Positions 16,402-25,055 of a stretch of DNA of 64,000 nucleotides are shown here, in pieces (positions within the stretch are counted from its first letter, which is position 1; every line of letters starts with the position of its first letter). The notes beneath the pieces were generated by a model that was given only the letters and a program-made list of their open reading frames with translations, had not been told where the DNA came from and ran no database searches. The DNA is taken from positions 1-64,000 of the forward strand of contig NZ_AEEA01000170.1 of assembly GCF_000297095.1 (NCBI RefSeq), in the 5' to 3' direction. The stretch comes from Treponema primitia ZAS-1. Lineage in GTDB: Bacteria > Spirochaetota > Spirochaetia > Treponematales > Breznakiellaceae. Made by a program: the position numbers and the translations under genes.

Positions 16402-17457
16402 CTACAACCAGTCCCGGCTTTTAAAAAAGGCTATCATTCCAAGGGCGATGAGGATCATGATCCCCCAGACTATGGGATACCCGTAGACGCTGTTTAATTC
16501 AGGCATATGGGTAAAATTCATCCCATATACCCCAACGATAAACGTAAGGGGGATGAAAATAGTGGAGATAATGGTTAGAACCTTCATCACCTTATTCAGG
16601 CGGTTAGAAGCCGCGGAAAGGTGTACTTCCATAATCCCGGAAATAGCCTCACGGTAACTCTCTACGGTTTCCGCCGCCTGGATCACATTATCCTGGAGAT
16701 CCTTGAGAAAGGGGGTAAGAATTTCGTTGATATAGACCGACTCTGTCCGGAGCAGGATGGAAAGACTTTCCCGGAGGGGCCAAATGGCCCGCCGGGCGTG
16801 GTGCAGCCGTTGTTTTGTCTCCTGGAGATCGGAAATAAAAGCCACATCCTTAGCATCCACCGCCCGTTCCTCAAAGTCTTCGATAGTTGCCCCCAAACTA
16901 TCCAGGACGAGAAAATAGCGGTCCACTACGGAATCCATAAGCGAATAGGCCAGATAATCCGCCCCATACTTACGGACCCGGCCCAAATTACTCAGGATAC
17001 GTTTCCGGATACCGTCAAAGGAATCCCCAGCGGTTTCCTGAAAGGTGATAACCGTGTTTGCGGTAAGAACTATACTTATTTGATCAAAGACAAAGGGACT
17101 ATCCTCGGGATTGCTGATTTCTTTGAGGGTAATAAAGAGGTAGTCGTCAAACTCTTCCACCTTGGGCCGGTGTTCAGTATTGAGGATATCCTCAATTGTT
17201 AGGGGATGGATCTTATACACCTCGGCCAGGCGGCTGATGGCATCACTCTCCCTAAAGCCGTTCACATTTATCCAGGTAATCCCCGAAGTATTCCGGTATT
17301 GCAGCAGTTCATCAATAGTTTCAGCGGATTTTGCCCAGGACCCTACGGGATCATACCCAATTATGGAAATGGCTATCTCCTCAGGGTGGCGATCTCCCAC
17401 GTATACCGCGCTTCCCGGTGGCAATCCTATATCGGATCGTTTAAAATCTAAGGCCAT
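16402..17457 (-). CDS. corA: CorA-family magnesium/cobalt channel
   Basis: 351 aa. Pentameric Mg2+ channel. A large N-terminal cytoplasmic domain and long stalk helix precede two C-terminal membrane helices; the family signature YGMNF lies at the end of TM1 (FIVGVYGMNFTHMPELNS). The end of the protein (FKSRDWL) carries the usual basic tail. The promoter TTGCTA-17-TATTCT leaves only 6 nt before the ATG, with no Shine-Dalgarno, so a leaderless message is predicted. Followed by sua5 in the same unit. Confidence 0.92.
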   Translation of the reverse strand: MALDFKRSDIGLPPGSAVYVGDRHPEEIAISIIGYDPVGSWAKSAETIDELLQYRNTSGITWINVNGFRESDAISRLAEVYKIHPLTIEDILNTEHRPKVEEFDDYLFITLKEISNPEDSPFVFDQISIVLTANTVITFQETAGDSFDGIRKRILSNLGRVRKYGADYLAYSLMDSVVDRYFLVLDSLGATIEDFEERAVDAKDVAFISDLQETKQRLHHARRAIWPLRESLSILLRTESVYINEILTPFLKDLQDNVIQAAETVESYREAISGIMEVHLSAASNRLNKVMKVLTIISTIFIPLTFIVGVYGMNFTHMPELNSVYGYPIVWGIMILIALGMIAFFKSRDWL

Positions 17458-17463
17458 AGGTCG

Positions 17464-17492
17464 AGAATACTATCCTGACAAGGGCATAGCAA
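17464..17492 (-). promoter_or_regulatory. Promoter predicting a leaderless corA-sua5 transcript
   Basis: On the minus strand TTGCTA (17487-17492), 17-nt spacer, TATTCT (17464-17469), then 6 nt to the ATG at 17457. Confidence 0.6.
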
Positions 17493-17541
17493 TAGGCTTT
17501 GGCGTAATAGCTATAATTTTATATAATTCAAGTACTTATTC

Positions 17542-17570
17542 TTGACTTTTCGGGGCTTGGGCTCTACACT
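17542..17570 (+). promoter_or_regulatory. Promoter predicting a leaderless PTS EIIA transcript
   Basis: TTGACT (17542-17547), 17-nt spacer, TACACT (17565-17570), then 7 nt to ATG 17578. Divergent from the corA promoter about 50 bp away. Confidence 0.6.
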
Positions 17571-17577
17571 CAAGGGT

Positions 17578-18024
17578 ATGAACTTAAAAACAGTACTTAC
17601 GAAAGATACTATATCTCTTCACTTAAAGGGCACCTCAAAACAGGAAATTATTGACGAACTGTTGGATATCCTGGTTGCAGCGGGGAAGATACAAGATAGG
17701 GATGCCGCTTTTTCCGCCATCATGGACCGGGAACAAAAGATGTCCACGGGCATGAAGCACGGTATTGCCATTCCCCACGGGAAGAGCGCTACCGTAAAGG
17801 ATCTGGTTGCCTGTATCGGTATTTCCGACTCTGCAATTGATTTTGATGCCCTGGATAAGGAGCCATGCCGGATTTTTATCATGACCCTTTCCCCCCTGGA
17901 AAAAACCGGCCCCCATCTCCAGTTCCTTGCGGAAATAAGCTTACTCTTTAAAAGTGCGGAAAAGCGGGCGGAAATACTGAAAGCCTCTTCTACGGAAGAC
18001 ATCATGCACATCCTCGCCGAATAA
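17578..18024 (+). CDS. PTS EIIA domain protein, fructose/nitrogen (PtsN) type
   Basis: 148 aa, a single type-2 EIIA domain. His67 in GIAIPHGKS is the phosphorylation site. No EIIB or EIIC gene is adjacent, which fits a regulatory PtsN-like protein better than a sugar transporter component; many spirochaetes carry such orphan EIIA proteins. The ATG at 17578 is chosen over an upstream TTG at 17542, which lies inside the promoter. Leaderless by promoter position. Confidence 0.87.
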   Translation: MNLKTVLTKDTISLHLKGTSKQEIIDELLDILVAAGKIQDRDAAFSAIMDREQKMSTGMKHGIAIPHGKSATVKDLVACIGISDSAIDFDALDKEPCRIFIMTLSPLEKTGPHLQFLAEISLLFKSAEKRAEILKASSTEDIMHILAE

Positions 18025-18067
18025 AGCCCCATTTTCAATTATTTTTTGCTATAATTTATATAATCTT

Positions 18068-18105
18068 AAAAAAAACAGGGAAATATGTAAACCATATTTC
18101 CCTGT
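18068..18105 (-). terminator. Strong terminator of the lipoprotein/HEAT-repeat unit
   Basis: Perfect 13-bp arms at 18075-18087 and 18093-18105 with a 5-nt loop. On the minus strand the stem is followed by eight T. It may also stop the convergent EIIA transcript, although its plus-strand side lacks a T-run. Confidence 0.85.
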
Positions 18106-18128
18106 CGATGTTTTCGCTGTTCCGCCAG

Positions 18129-19337
18129 CTATTGAGGGAGCTTAGCCAATGCGTCATTGGCAAGGGTCTTAACCGCATTGGTAGCCGCTGAACTGTCTAT
18201 AACTGCCCGTAAAGGAGATCTGCTCGATGCCTTACCAGCAACCCCAATGGCACTGATAATTGCCCGGAGCAAATCGTTTTCAGTTCTGGTAATGGCGCCG
18301 CTTTGCATTTTGCCTACAAGGATCATCAGGAAAGAGTTAAGATTCTTTGCCGAATCCTCCGAAGCCAGAGCTCCCAGGGTCTGGATGGCGATGAGTTTTT
18401 CATCATCGTCGAGCCCTTCTTTGTAGGAACGTTCCAGTAGAGGAAACACCGCAGAATCGGTGGTTCCATACCGGCGTATCATATCAATACTTGTCTTCCG
18501 CATGCGGGCTACTTCCCCCCGCTGCCGCACATCGTTGGTAGTAGCTCGCCAACCTTCGGACAGGGAAGCTACCGCTGCGGTCGCTTTCGAAGCATTAGGC
18601 GCGTTGGCGCTCTCTATGGTCTGGAGCGCTACGAATTTAATTGAGGGCGCATAACTTGAACTCTTAATAACCTGTTCGGTCAACAATGCAGAAGGGTCTT
18701 CAAGAATGATGGGGAGCGTAGCCTTGGCCAGTTCCTTTATCCGTTCCGGGTACCCCCCAACGGACATAATGAATATCGGTAGATACCCCGCTTCATCCCG
18801 GAATTTTTCCAGGGCAATAATAGCGCCGCGGGCAATCTGGCCTTTGGAATCCGCCTCCTCTTTACCACGAGGAGGAGCGGCGTTAAGATCCGAAAGCACC
18901 CGGATGACCGGGTCAAGGAATTCCGTGGCCCGCAGTTTTCCCAAGGATATCATGGCCTCCGCTTTTACCAGGGGCGCGGAAAAGGCGCCCACGGCGCGCC
19001 AGAGATCCGGTGCAGCGGTGGCATATTTTTCTTCACCAATTAGTGTGGCAAGGGCCTGCGCCAGATCATCCGCAGCAGCTTTTTCCACCGCAGGGGCACT
19101 TCTTTGAATATTAGGAATTTGATTTACCAAGCGGTTAAAAGCCCTGGCGTAGAATTCACCGGCGCCGGTAAGTTTCCGGGTTTGAAGAACCAGCAGAATA
19201 TTAAACTGATCCGTAACGGTCCGCGAATTCTCATACAAATACATGTATATTTCCAGATCTTCATTCGCAGAGGCTGCAAACCCCATTGAAGCAATGCAAC
19301 AAATCAAAATGAAAACTACTAAGAATCGTCGCTTCAT
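18129..19337 (-). CDS. Exported HEAT-repeat-like protein
   Basis: 402 aa. A signal peptide (MKRRFLVVFILICCIASMGFA, cleavage near 24-26) precedes an all-helical repeat region. Several repeats have the HEAT/PBS-lyase look: SLGKLRATEFLDPVIRVLSD, AIQTLGALASEDSAKNLNSF and a final ANDALAKLPQ. Probably a periplasmic or outer-membrane-associated scaffold; no catalytic motif. ATG 19337 has GGGGGAA about 9 nt upstream and gives a proper signal peptide, unlike the longer frame. It follows the lipoprotein gene by 20 nt and ends at a strong terminator. Confidence 0.7.
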   Translation of the reverse strand: MKRRFLVVFILICCIASMGFAASANEDLEIYMYLYENSRTVTDQFNILLVLQTRKLTGAGEFYARAFNRLVNQIPNIQRSAPAVEKAAADDLAQALATLIGEEKYATAAPDLWRAVGAFSAPLVKAEAMISLGKLRATEFLDPVIRVLSDLNAAPPRGKEEADSKGQIARGAIIALEKFRDEAGYLPIFIMSVGGYPERIKELAKATLPIILEDPSALLTEQVIKSSSYAPSIKFVALQTIESANAPNASKATAAVASLSEGWRATTNDVRQRGEVARMRKTSIDMIRRYGTTDSAVFPLLERSYKEGLDDDEKLIAIQTLGALASEDSAKNLNSFLMILVGKMQSGAITRTENDLLRAIISAIGVAGKASSRSPLRAVIDSSAATNAVKTLANDALAKLPQ

Positions 19338-19357
19338 AAACTTGGTTCCCCCCACAC

Positions 19358-20230
19358 TTAAGTTCTGCCGCGGTCGGGCCGGAACTCGTATTCAAATTCC
19401 ATTACTTGTACGGAATTTCCCTGGTAATTTTCAACGGTCTTCTTTAATAATTCACCGGCAGTACCGTATTCATTGGTGATCTTCAGCTGGGGTTTACCAT
19501 CTGCGGCGGTTTGCGTAATTTCAACATCCACAGGCTTCCCCGACACGGTCTGCCAAACCGTAGAAATTTTCCGGGTTACGTTACCGGCGGCGTTAAAAAG
19601 CACCTGATTAACCAGATTTCCGTCGCGGTCATAATCATTCGTGGAGGAACTAATCGGCCTTCCGTTTCCATCCTGGGTTTTCGAAGAAATAACCAAATTC
19701 CCATTGTAGGTATAGACGGTTTCCGCAAGTTTGACATTATTGCCGTTTAGAATAGCCCGGGATGCCACATTACCGGTGGAATTATAGGAATATTCATTGG
19801 TGGACACCGCCTTGCCCGCCTTGTTAACCACGGTTTCCCGCATCAACTGGTTAGTATCATCATCACGCACATAGACAATCCGGGATTTTATCCGGTTTTC
19901 ATCGTCCTTGGTCATTTTGGTAGTTACCGTCTTTGTTTCCTCATTGTAGGTAAATTCAATCTGATCCATTAACCCACCGGAGGCTGAAAAACGGTTCTGC
20001 GCAGAAAGAAGAGTAATATCCGAAGGATCATATTCGGAAATAGTAAATTCATCCACGGTCCCATCGGCAAATTTAACCACAGCCCTCTTTTCCACGGGGA
20101 TTTGCCCCGGGGCAGCAGTCTTGCCTTTTGCAGGCGTCCGTGCAGAAGCATCAGAGCCAGCAGGGGTGGGCCCCGAACCGCAGGAAGCGAAAACCAGTGC
20201 AATCGCTACTATCAAGGTAATTAATCTCAC
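19358..20230 (-). CDS. Lipoprotein with repeated YD-like strands
   Basis: 290 aa. Starting at GTG 20230 with AAAAGGAG about 7 nt upstream gives a short signal sequence ending in lipobox FASC (Cys near residue 17). The mature part has short beta repeats with Asn/Tyr/Asp turns (TYNGNLVISSKTQDGNG, DYDRDGNLVNQVLFN) similar to bacterial YD/RHS-type or antigen-like repeat proteins. Function unknown; it likely sits in the outer or inner membrane facing the periplasm. First gene of a unit with the HEAT-repeat protein, so the two may interact. Confidence 0.65.
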   Translation of the reverse strand: MRLITLIVAIALVFASCGSGPTPAGSDASARTPAKGKTAAPGQIPVEKRAVVKFADGTVDEFTISEYDPSDITLLSAQNRFSASGGLMDQIEFTYNEETKTVTTKMTKDDENRIKSRIVYVRDDDTNQLMRETVVNKAGKAVSTNEYSYNSTGNVASRAILNGNNVKLAETVYTYNGNLVISSKTQDGNGRPISSSTNDYDRDGNLVNQVLFNAAGNVTRKISTVWQTVSGKPVDVEITQTAADGKPQLKITNEYGTAGELLKKTVENYQGNSVQVMEFEYEFRPDRGRT

Positions 20231-20252
20231 GACAATTCTCCTTTTACTAAGT

Positions 20253-20281
20253 AATATGGCATAATTGTGAATACTTTTCAA
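20253..20281 (-). promoter_or_regulatory. Predicted promoter of the lipoprotein unit
   Basis: TTGAAA (20276-20281), 17-nt spacer, CATATT (20253-20258) on the minus strand, with a short leader containing AAAAGGAG. Confidence 0.5.
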
Positions 20282-20312
20282 TACCGTATAAACTAATACT
20301 TTATTTTCGGAG

Positions 20313-20318
20313 TATACT
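20313..20318 (+). promoter_or_regulatory. -10 box predicting a leaderless GH5 transcript
   Basis: TATACT lies 6 nt before ATG 20325. No good -35 box is visible at the expected place and there is no Shine-Dalgarno. Confidence 0.4.
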
Positions 20319-20324
20319 ACAATT

Positions 20325-22193
20325 ATGTCTATTATCGATCAAAAACTTAAAGATGAACAGGGGAGAAATTTATTATTTCGCGGATGTAATCTGGGGGGAA
20401 GCAGTAAAAAACCGATTCCACCGGATCTTTCACCCCGGGAGTCAGTATCTTTCATAGGCCGTCCTTTTCCGCTTGCAGAGGCAGAATTTCATTTAGAAAG
20501 GCTTCGTTCCTGGGGTTTTTCCCTTATCCGGTTTATCATTACCTGGGAAGCCCTGGAACACGCAGGCCCGGGGATCTACGACGAATCCTACCTGGCCTAT
20601 TTGCGGAAAATTCTCAATCTGGCGGGGGAAAAGGGGATTTCCGTGTTTATAGATCCCCATCAGGACGTGTGGAGCCGCTGGACTGGCGGCGATGGGGCCC
20701 CTGCATGGACCCTGGAGAAGCTTGGCATGGATGTGGACCGCCTGGACACGGTGGGCGCCGCCCTAACCCGGGAACGGTACGCCGAATTCCACCGGGGGCC
20801 CTATCCGCGTATGATCTGGCCCACCAATTACAGCCGGTATGGGGCGGCCACCATGTTCAGCCTCTTTTTCGGCGGCAACACCTATGCCCCGGAAACAAAA
20901 ATCGACGGAGAAAGCGCCCAGGACTGGCTCCAGGAACGGTACCTTGCCTGTATGCGCCATTGTTTCCGGCGGCTCAAGAACTGCAAAGCCATTATCGGTT
21001 GGGACGCCATGAACGAGCCTCACCCGGGCTTTATCGGTTACACGGACCTAAAGGGTCTGGAAAACTACGCAGTTGCCACCGGCGCCATGCCCAGCGCTTT
21101 CCAGGCCATGGCCGCCGCATCGGGCTACCGGGTTTCGGCGCCGGTTTACTCCACGGGCATCCTTGGAGAGCGGGTGATCCGGCAGGAGCTGCTCAATCCG
21201 CAGGGTCTATCCCTCTTTAGGGAGGGCTATTCCTGTCCCTGGAAACAGGCCGGAGTCTGGACAGACCGGCAGGGGGAGCCTCAACTGCTCAAGCCAGATC
21301 ATTTTGCCCTGTACCAAGGCCGGCCGGTACGTTTTGTGGAGGATTTCCTCAAGCCCTTCATAATCCGTTTTACCGAAAGGATGCGGGACGCCGATGAGCG
21401 GACCCTGATATTTATAGAGGGAATCCCCCAGGGGCAAGGTTTTACGCAGCCGAACCATCCCAGCTGGACAAAGGAGGATCCCCCGGAGGCGATTAACGCT
21501 TTCCACTGGTACGATGGGCCAACCCTGTTTACCAAATTTTTCCGGCCCTGGTTTTCCTTCCGTATCGACACCGGCAAGATAATTCTAGGGCGCCGGAAGG
21601 TGGCGGCCTATTTTTCGGAACAGTTGGCCCAGGGCATTGCCTGGGCTAAAGAAAAGATGGGAAATATGCCCTGCCTGCTGGGGGAATTCGGCCTGCCCTT
21701 TGATATGAACGGGAAAAGCGCCTTTAGGACCGGGGATTACCGGCTTCACGAGGAAGCAATATCCATGTACTACGATGCCATCGACAAAAATCTCCTCCAT
21801 GCCGTTATATGGAACTATTCGGCGGATAATACCCACAAAGACGGGGACGGATGGAACGGCGAGGATCTGTCCATTTTCAGCCAGGGTGAAGGCCGGGCTA
21901 TGGGCGGATGGCGGCGGCCCTACCCCATGGCGACCGCCGGGGAGGTCCTGGAAATATACTGGGACCGGAAACAAGGCCTATTCCGCTTCTGTTTCCGGGC
22001 GAACCCGGAAATCCCCGCCCCCACAGAGATCTACGCCCCTCCGGAGTGTTTCGGAACCGCTCCGAAAATCGAGATCCGTCGAACAACATCGGATACAGCC
22101 AAGGTTTTTGCGGAATATAAGCCGGAGGAAGCCAGGGTGTTTATACGGAACGAAGGCTACCGGGGAGATTTGGAGATCATTATTTCCCGTTGA
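20325..22193 (+). CDS. Glycoside hydrolase family 5, endoglycosylceramidase/steryl-glucosidase-like
   Basis: 622 aa, no signal peptide, so probably cytoplasmic. A GH5 TIM barrel with acid/base Glu231 in WDAMNEPHPG and nucleophile Glu454 in CLLGEFGLPFD; the strand motif VFIDPHQDVWSRW is also typical. The large size, the C-terminal beta domain (about 530-622) and the HQDVWSR motif resemble the endoglycosylceramidase-like GH5 branch that includes sterol-glucoside hydrolases. A glycolipid or steryl glucoside is therefore a plausible substrate, but this is inference. The 3' end overlaps the convergent lytic transglycosylase gene by 37 nt. Confidence 0.8.
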   Translation: MSIIDQKLKDEQGRNLLFRGCNLGGSSKKPIPPDLSPRESVSFIGRPFPLAEAEFHLERLRSWGFSLIRFIITWEALEHAGPGIYDESYLAYLRKILNLAGEKGISVFIDPHQDVWSRWTGGDGAPAWTLEKLGMDVDRLDTVGAALTRERYAEFHRGPYPRMIWPTNYSRYGAATMFSLFFGGNTYAPETKIDGESAQDWLQERYLACMRHCFRRLKNCKAIIGWDAMNEPHPGFIGYTDLKGLENYAVATGAMPSAFQAMAAASGYRVSAPVYSTGILGERVIRQELLNPQGLSLFREGYSCPWKQAGVWTDRQGEPQLLKPDHFALYQGRPVRFVEDFLKPFIIRFTERMRDADERTLIFIEGIPQGQGFTQPNHPSWTKEDPPEAINAFHWYDGPTLFTKFFRPWFSFRIDTGKIILGRRKVAAYFSEQLAQGIAWAKEKMGNMPCLLGEFGLPFDMNGKSAFRTGDYRLHEEAISMYYDAIDKNLLHAVIWNYSADNTHKDGDGWNGEDLSIFSQGEGRAMGGWRRPYPMATAGEVLEIYWDRKQGLFRFCFRANPEIPAPTEIYAPPECFGTAPKIEIRRTTSDTAKVFAEYKPEEARVFIRNEGYRGDLEIIISR

Positions 22194-22897
22194 AGGTGGG
22201 GCGCTCTTTGTACATATTCAGCCTGAAAAAGGCCTTCTATACCCTTCCGGAATTCCAGGATCCGGGATACGTGGTCCAGAGTATGCCTGGGGGTAGTCCC
22301 CGCATTGACCCGGTTGGTGCCGGCATTGTACATGGCAAGTCCCGCCACATCGGACCCTCCTGAATCCAGGCACCAGCGCAGATGGGCCATACCGTAGTAG
22401 GCGTTTACCCTGGGGTTGAAAAAATCCGCCTCCCTAAGCTTGGGGAAGGAATTGCCGTTCAGCTGAAAAAGGCCCCGGTCTATGGTCTGATTACGGTTTG
22501 TCCGGTTAACCGCCAGGGGGTTGAACCGACTTTCTCCCCAGCAAAGCGCAAAGGCCAGGGAAGGGGGGATATCAAAAGCGTCCGCGTTGGTCAGTATTGC
22601 CCCGGCAATATCCTCTGACTGAACCAGGGCGCTGAAAAAGGCTAAAACCTCGGAATGGCTTGATTCGTTCCGGTAATAATCCAGGATGTAATCCGGTTTT
22701 TCCATGGATTCCAGGATTTCCGCCGTGTAGGCAGCGTTTTCCGGCGCCGACCACGCAGGTATCTGCAAAGTTATATTGTCAACATCGTCTCCGGGGACGG
22801 TGTCATTTTTTGTAATGCTTTTAACCCGATAATATAGGTTTAGCCCAACCACTGCCGCCAGAATCACCCCGGCGGGTATTAAAAATTTGATATTCAC
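22157..22897 (-). CDS. Membrane-anchored lytic transglycosylase (SLT domain)
   Basis: 246 aa. An uncleaved N-terminal membrane anchor (about 5-22) precedes a linker and a C-terminal SLT lysozyme-like domain. Catalytic Glu122 sits in ALCWGESRFNP; GLFQLNG and AMYNAGTNRVN complete the family pattern. It cleaves peptidoglycan glycan strands to 1,6-anhydro ends in the periplasm. AAGGTG just upstream of ATG 22897 supports the start. Convergent and overlapping with the GH5 gene. Confidence 0.85.
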   Translation of the reverse strand: MNIKFLIPAGVILAAVVGLNLYYRVKSITKNDTVPGDDVDNITLQIPAWSAPENAAYTAEILESMEKPDYILDYYRNESSHSEVLAFFSALVQSEDIAGAILTNADAFDIPPSLAFALCWGESRFNPLAVNRTNRNQTIDRGLFQLNGNSFPKLREADFFNPRVNAYYGMAHLRWCLDSGGSDVAGLAMYNAGTNRVNAGTTPRHTLDHVSRILEFRKGIEGLFQAEYVQRAPHLQREIMISKSPR

Positions 22898-23053
22898 CTT
22901 TTAGAAATGTCCTCCCAATGGTCTTTTCTGTAGTTAATATAATACTCATTTTCCGAAATATAGGCTAGACATTTTTGAACATTATGTCATTCTTTCTCTC
23001 CCCTTGCGGCCTCCTCCAAGCGTATGTCATGATAGAATAAACGGACTAATAAA

Positions 23054-23731
23054 ATGATTGAGTATGTAACAGCCGGAAATACCGATGACCGCGTTCTTTC
23101 CCGCAGTGCGGCGCTCCTTGCCAATGGGGGTATCCTGGCCCTGCCCCTGGATACCAGTTGGGCCGTAGCTTGCTCTCTCCGTTCAAAGGAAGGGATCAAA
23201 AAGCTGCGCCGCATCTCCGGGGAACGGGACGAACGCCACTTTACCCTGCTCTGTTCGGATATTTCCCAGTTCGGCGAACTTTGCAACCTGGATAATACCC
23301 GGTTCCGGCTGATCAAACGGCTTTCCCCGGGCCCCTACGTGTGGATCCTCAAAACCCTCCTGGGTACCGAGAAAACCCTGGGGCTCCGCCGCCGGGAAGT
23401 GGGGGTCCGCATCCCGGATCATCCCCTCCCCCTGGACCTGATTGCCGCCCTAGGCTGCCCCCTCTATACGATAACTGCCAAGCGTTCCATGGCCAACGAT
23501 GACCGGGATGACGCGGCCCCGGACACCGCCGCTGAGGAAAGCGCCGAGCTGCTTCCCCCCATCCCCGAGGAAGATCTCTTCGACGGAGGCTGGGAGATGG
23601 AAGGGCTAGCCGGTCTCGACCTGGTCCTGGATACCGGGGAAGAGCGCCCCCGTATTTTCTCTACCATCCTGGACATAAGCGGAGACGGGGTCCGTCTCAT
23701 TCGTTCCGGCGCCGGTCCCTGGCCGATCTAA
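23054..23731 (+). CDS. YciO/YrdC-family protein
   Basis: 225 aa. YrdC-like fold (ILALPLDTSWAVACSLRSKEG, GVRIPDHPLPLDLIAALGCP, TITAKRSM) of the YciO branch, distinct from the Sua5 protein at 15339. YciO proteins bind tRNA or nucleotides, but their part in t6A synthesis is doubtful. Unusual here is an acidic, low-complexity insertion after residue 150 (ESAELLPPIPEEDLFDGG) before the final strand LDISGDGVRLIRSG. It has no Shine-Dalgarno; TAGAAT lies 15 nt before the ATG. Confidence 0.75.
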   Translation: MIEYVTAGNTDDRVLSRSAALLANGGILALPLDTSWAVACSLRSKEGIKKLRRISGERDERHFTLLCSDISQFGELCNLDNTRFRLIKRLSPGPYVWILKTLLGTEKTLGLRRREVGVRIPDHPLPLDLIAALGCPLYTITAKRSMANDDRDDAAPDTAAEESAELLPPIPEEDLFDGGWEMEGLAGLDLVLDTGEERPRIFSTILDISGDGVRLIRSGAGPWPI

Positions 23732-23829
23732 TACTTTTTTTAAAAACCAGTATACACGGATACCCATATTGAATATGCTGAAACGCGAAAACTTTTTCCC
23801 TAAAAATCTATTTGCAAAGCGGGGGCGTC

Positions 23830-25002
23830 ATGGTAAACAGGGGTGAATATATTTCCGATTCGGAGTGGCAGCGTTTCCAGAATTTTTCGAAAGACCAGGA
23901 AACACCATGCATCATCATGAACCTGCAGACGATCAAGGAAAACTACCAGCGCTTGCGGGGCCTTTTCCCCTACAGCGAAATCTATTACGCCGTCAAGGCC
24001 AACCCGGATCCGGAAATTGTCTCCATGCTTGCCGAGATGGATTCCTGTTTCGACATCGCCTCCCGGCCCGAACTGGACAAGGTCCTCGCCCTGGGGGTTA
24101 TCCCCGAGCGGGTCTCCTACGGCAACACCATTAAGAAAGCCAGGGACATTGCCTACTTTTACGAGAAGGGTGTCCGTATGTTCGCCACCGACAGCAAGGA
24201 GGACCTTAAAAACATAGCCTCCGCAGCGCCGGGGGCAAAAATCTACGTCCGTATTCTGGTAGAAAACTCCGTTACCGCCGACTGGCCCCTGTCCCGCAAA
24301 TTCGGCTGCCACCCCGACATGGCCTACGATTTGCTCATCCTCGCCCGGGACCTGGGATTGGTCCCCTACGGTATCTCCTTCCATGTGGGAAGCCAGCAGC
24401 GGGATATAGGCCAGTGGGACGACGCCATTGCCAAAACCAAATATCTCTTTTCCTCCCTGGAGGAGGACGAAGGCATACGTCTTTCGATGATCAACATGGG
24501 CGGCGGTTTTCCCGCAGCCTATACTACCCCCACCAATGATCTCAGCGAATACGCCACCGAAATTCAGCGCTACCTTGAGGATGATTTTGGGGACGACCTC
24601 CCAAAAATCATCCTGGAACCGGGCCGCTCCCTGGTGGGCAACGCCGGCATCCTCATGACCGAGGTGGTCCTTATCTCCCGGAAGAACAACACCGCCCTGA
24701 ACCGCTGGGTCTACCTGGATGCGGGCAAATTTAACGGTCTCATAGAAACCCTGGATGAATCCATCAAGTACCCCATCATCACCAGCAAGGATGCTCCGGG
24801 GGTAAAGGAAGCGGAGGTCATCCTGGCCGGCCCCACCTGCGACAGCATGGACATCCTCTACGAAGACTATAAGTACCGTCTGCCGGTGGATCTTAAGGTT
24901 GGGGACAAACTCTACTTTTTATCCACCGGGGCCTACACCGCAAGCTACGCATCGGTGGGGTTCAACGGGTTTCTGCCCATTAAGACCCATACCATGAAGT
25001 AA
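23830..25002 (+). CDS. Ornithine/lysine decarboxylase, fold-type III PLP enzyme
   Basis: 390 aa, similar to eukaryotic-type (group IV) ornithine decarboxylases that make putrescine or cadaverine. PLP Lys56 is in YAVKANPDPE; other landmarks are SFHVGSQQ, INMGGGFP, EPGRSLVG and the active-site Cys337 in GPTCDSMD, which favours ornithine/lysine over diaminopimelate. ATG 23830 follows GCGGGGGCG and is preferred over TTG 23812. No spermidine synthase is adjacent. Convergent with pheT. Confidence 0.88.
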   Translation: MVNRGEYISDSEWQRFQNFSKDQETPCIIMNLQTIKENYQRLRGLFPYSEIYYAVKANPDPEIVSMLAEMDSCFDIASRPELDKVLALGVIPERVSYGNTIKKARDIAYFYEKGVRMFATDSKEDLKNIASAAPGAKIYVRILVENSVTADWPLSRKFGCHPDMAYDLLILARDLGLVPYGISFHVGSQQRDIGQWDDAIAKTKYLFSSLEEDEGIRLSMINMGGGFPAAYTTPTNDLSEYATEIQRYLEDDFGDDLPKIILEPGRSLVGNAGILMTEVVLISRKNNTALNRWVYLDAGKFNGLIETLDESIKYPIITSKDAPGVKEAEVILAGPTCDSMDILYEDYKYRLPVDLKVGDKLYFLSTGAYTASYASVGFNGFLPIKTHTMK

Positions 25003-25018
25003 AACTTAGAGAAGGGTC

Positions 25019-25055
25019 CCCTCCCTAGAGGAGGGCTTCCCTTCCTAAAGAAGGG
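25019..25055. terminator. Tandem hairpins between convergent decarboxylase and pheT genes
   Basis: CCCTCC/GGAGGG (25019-25035) and CCCTTC/GAAGGG (25039-25055) are adjacent. The second overlaps the last codons and stop of pheT. Neither has a clear T-run; they may act as a bidirectional terminator. Confidence 0.35.
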
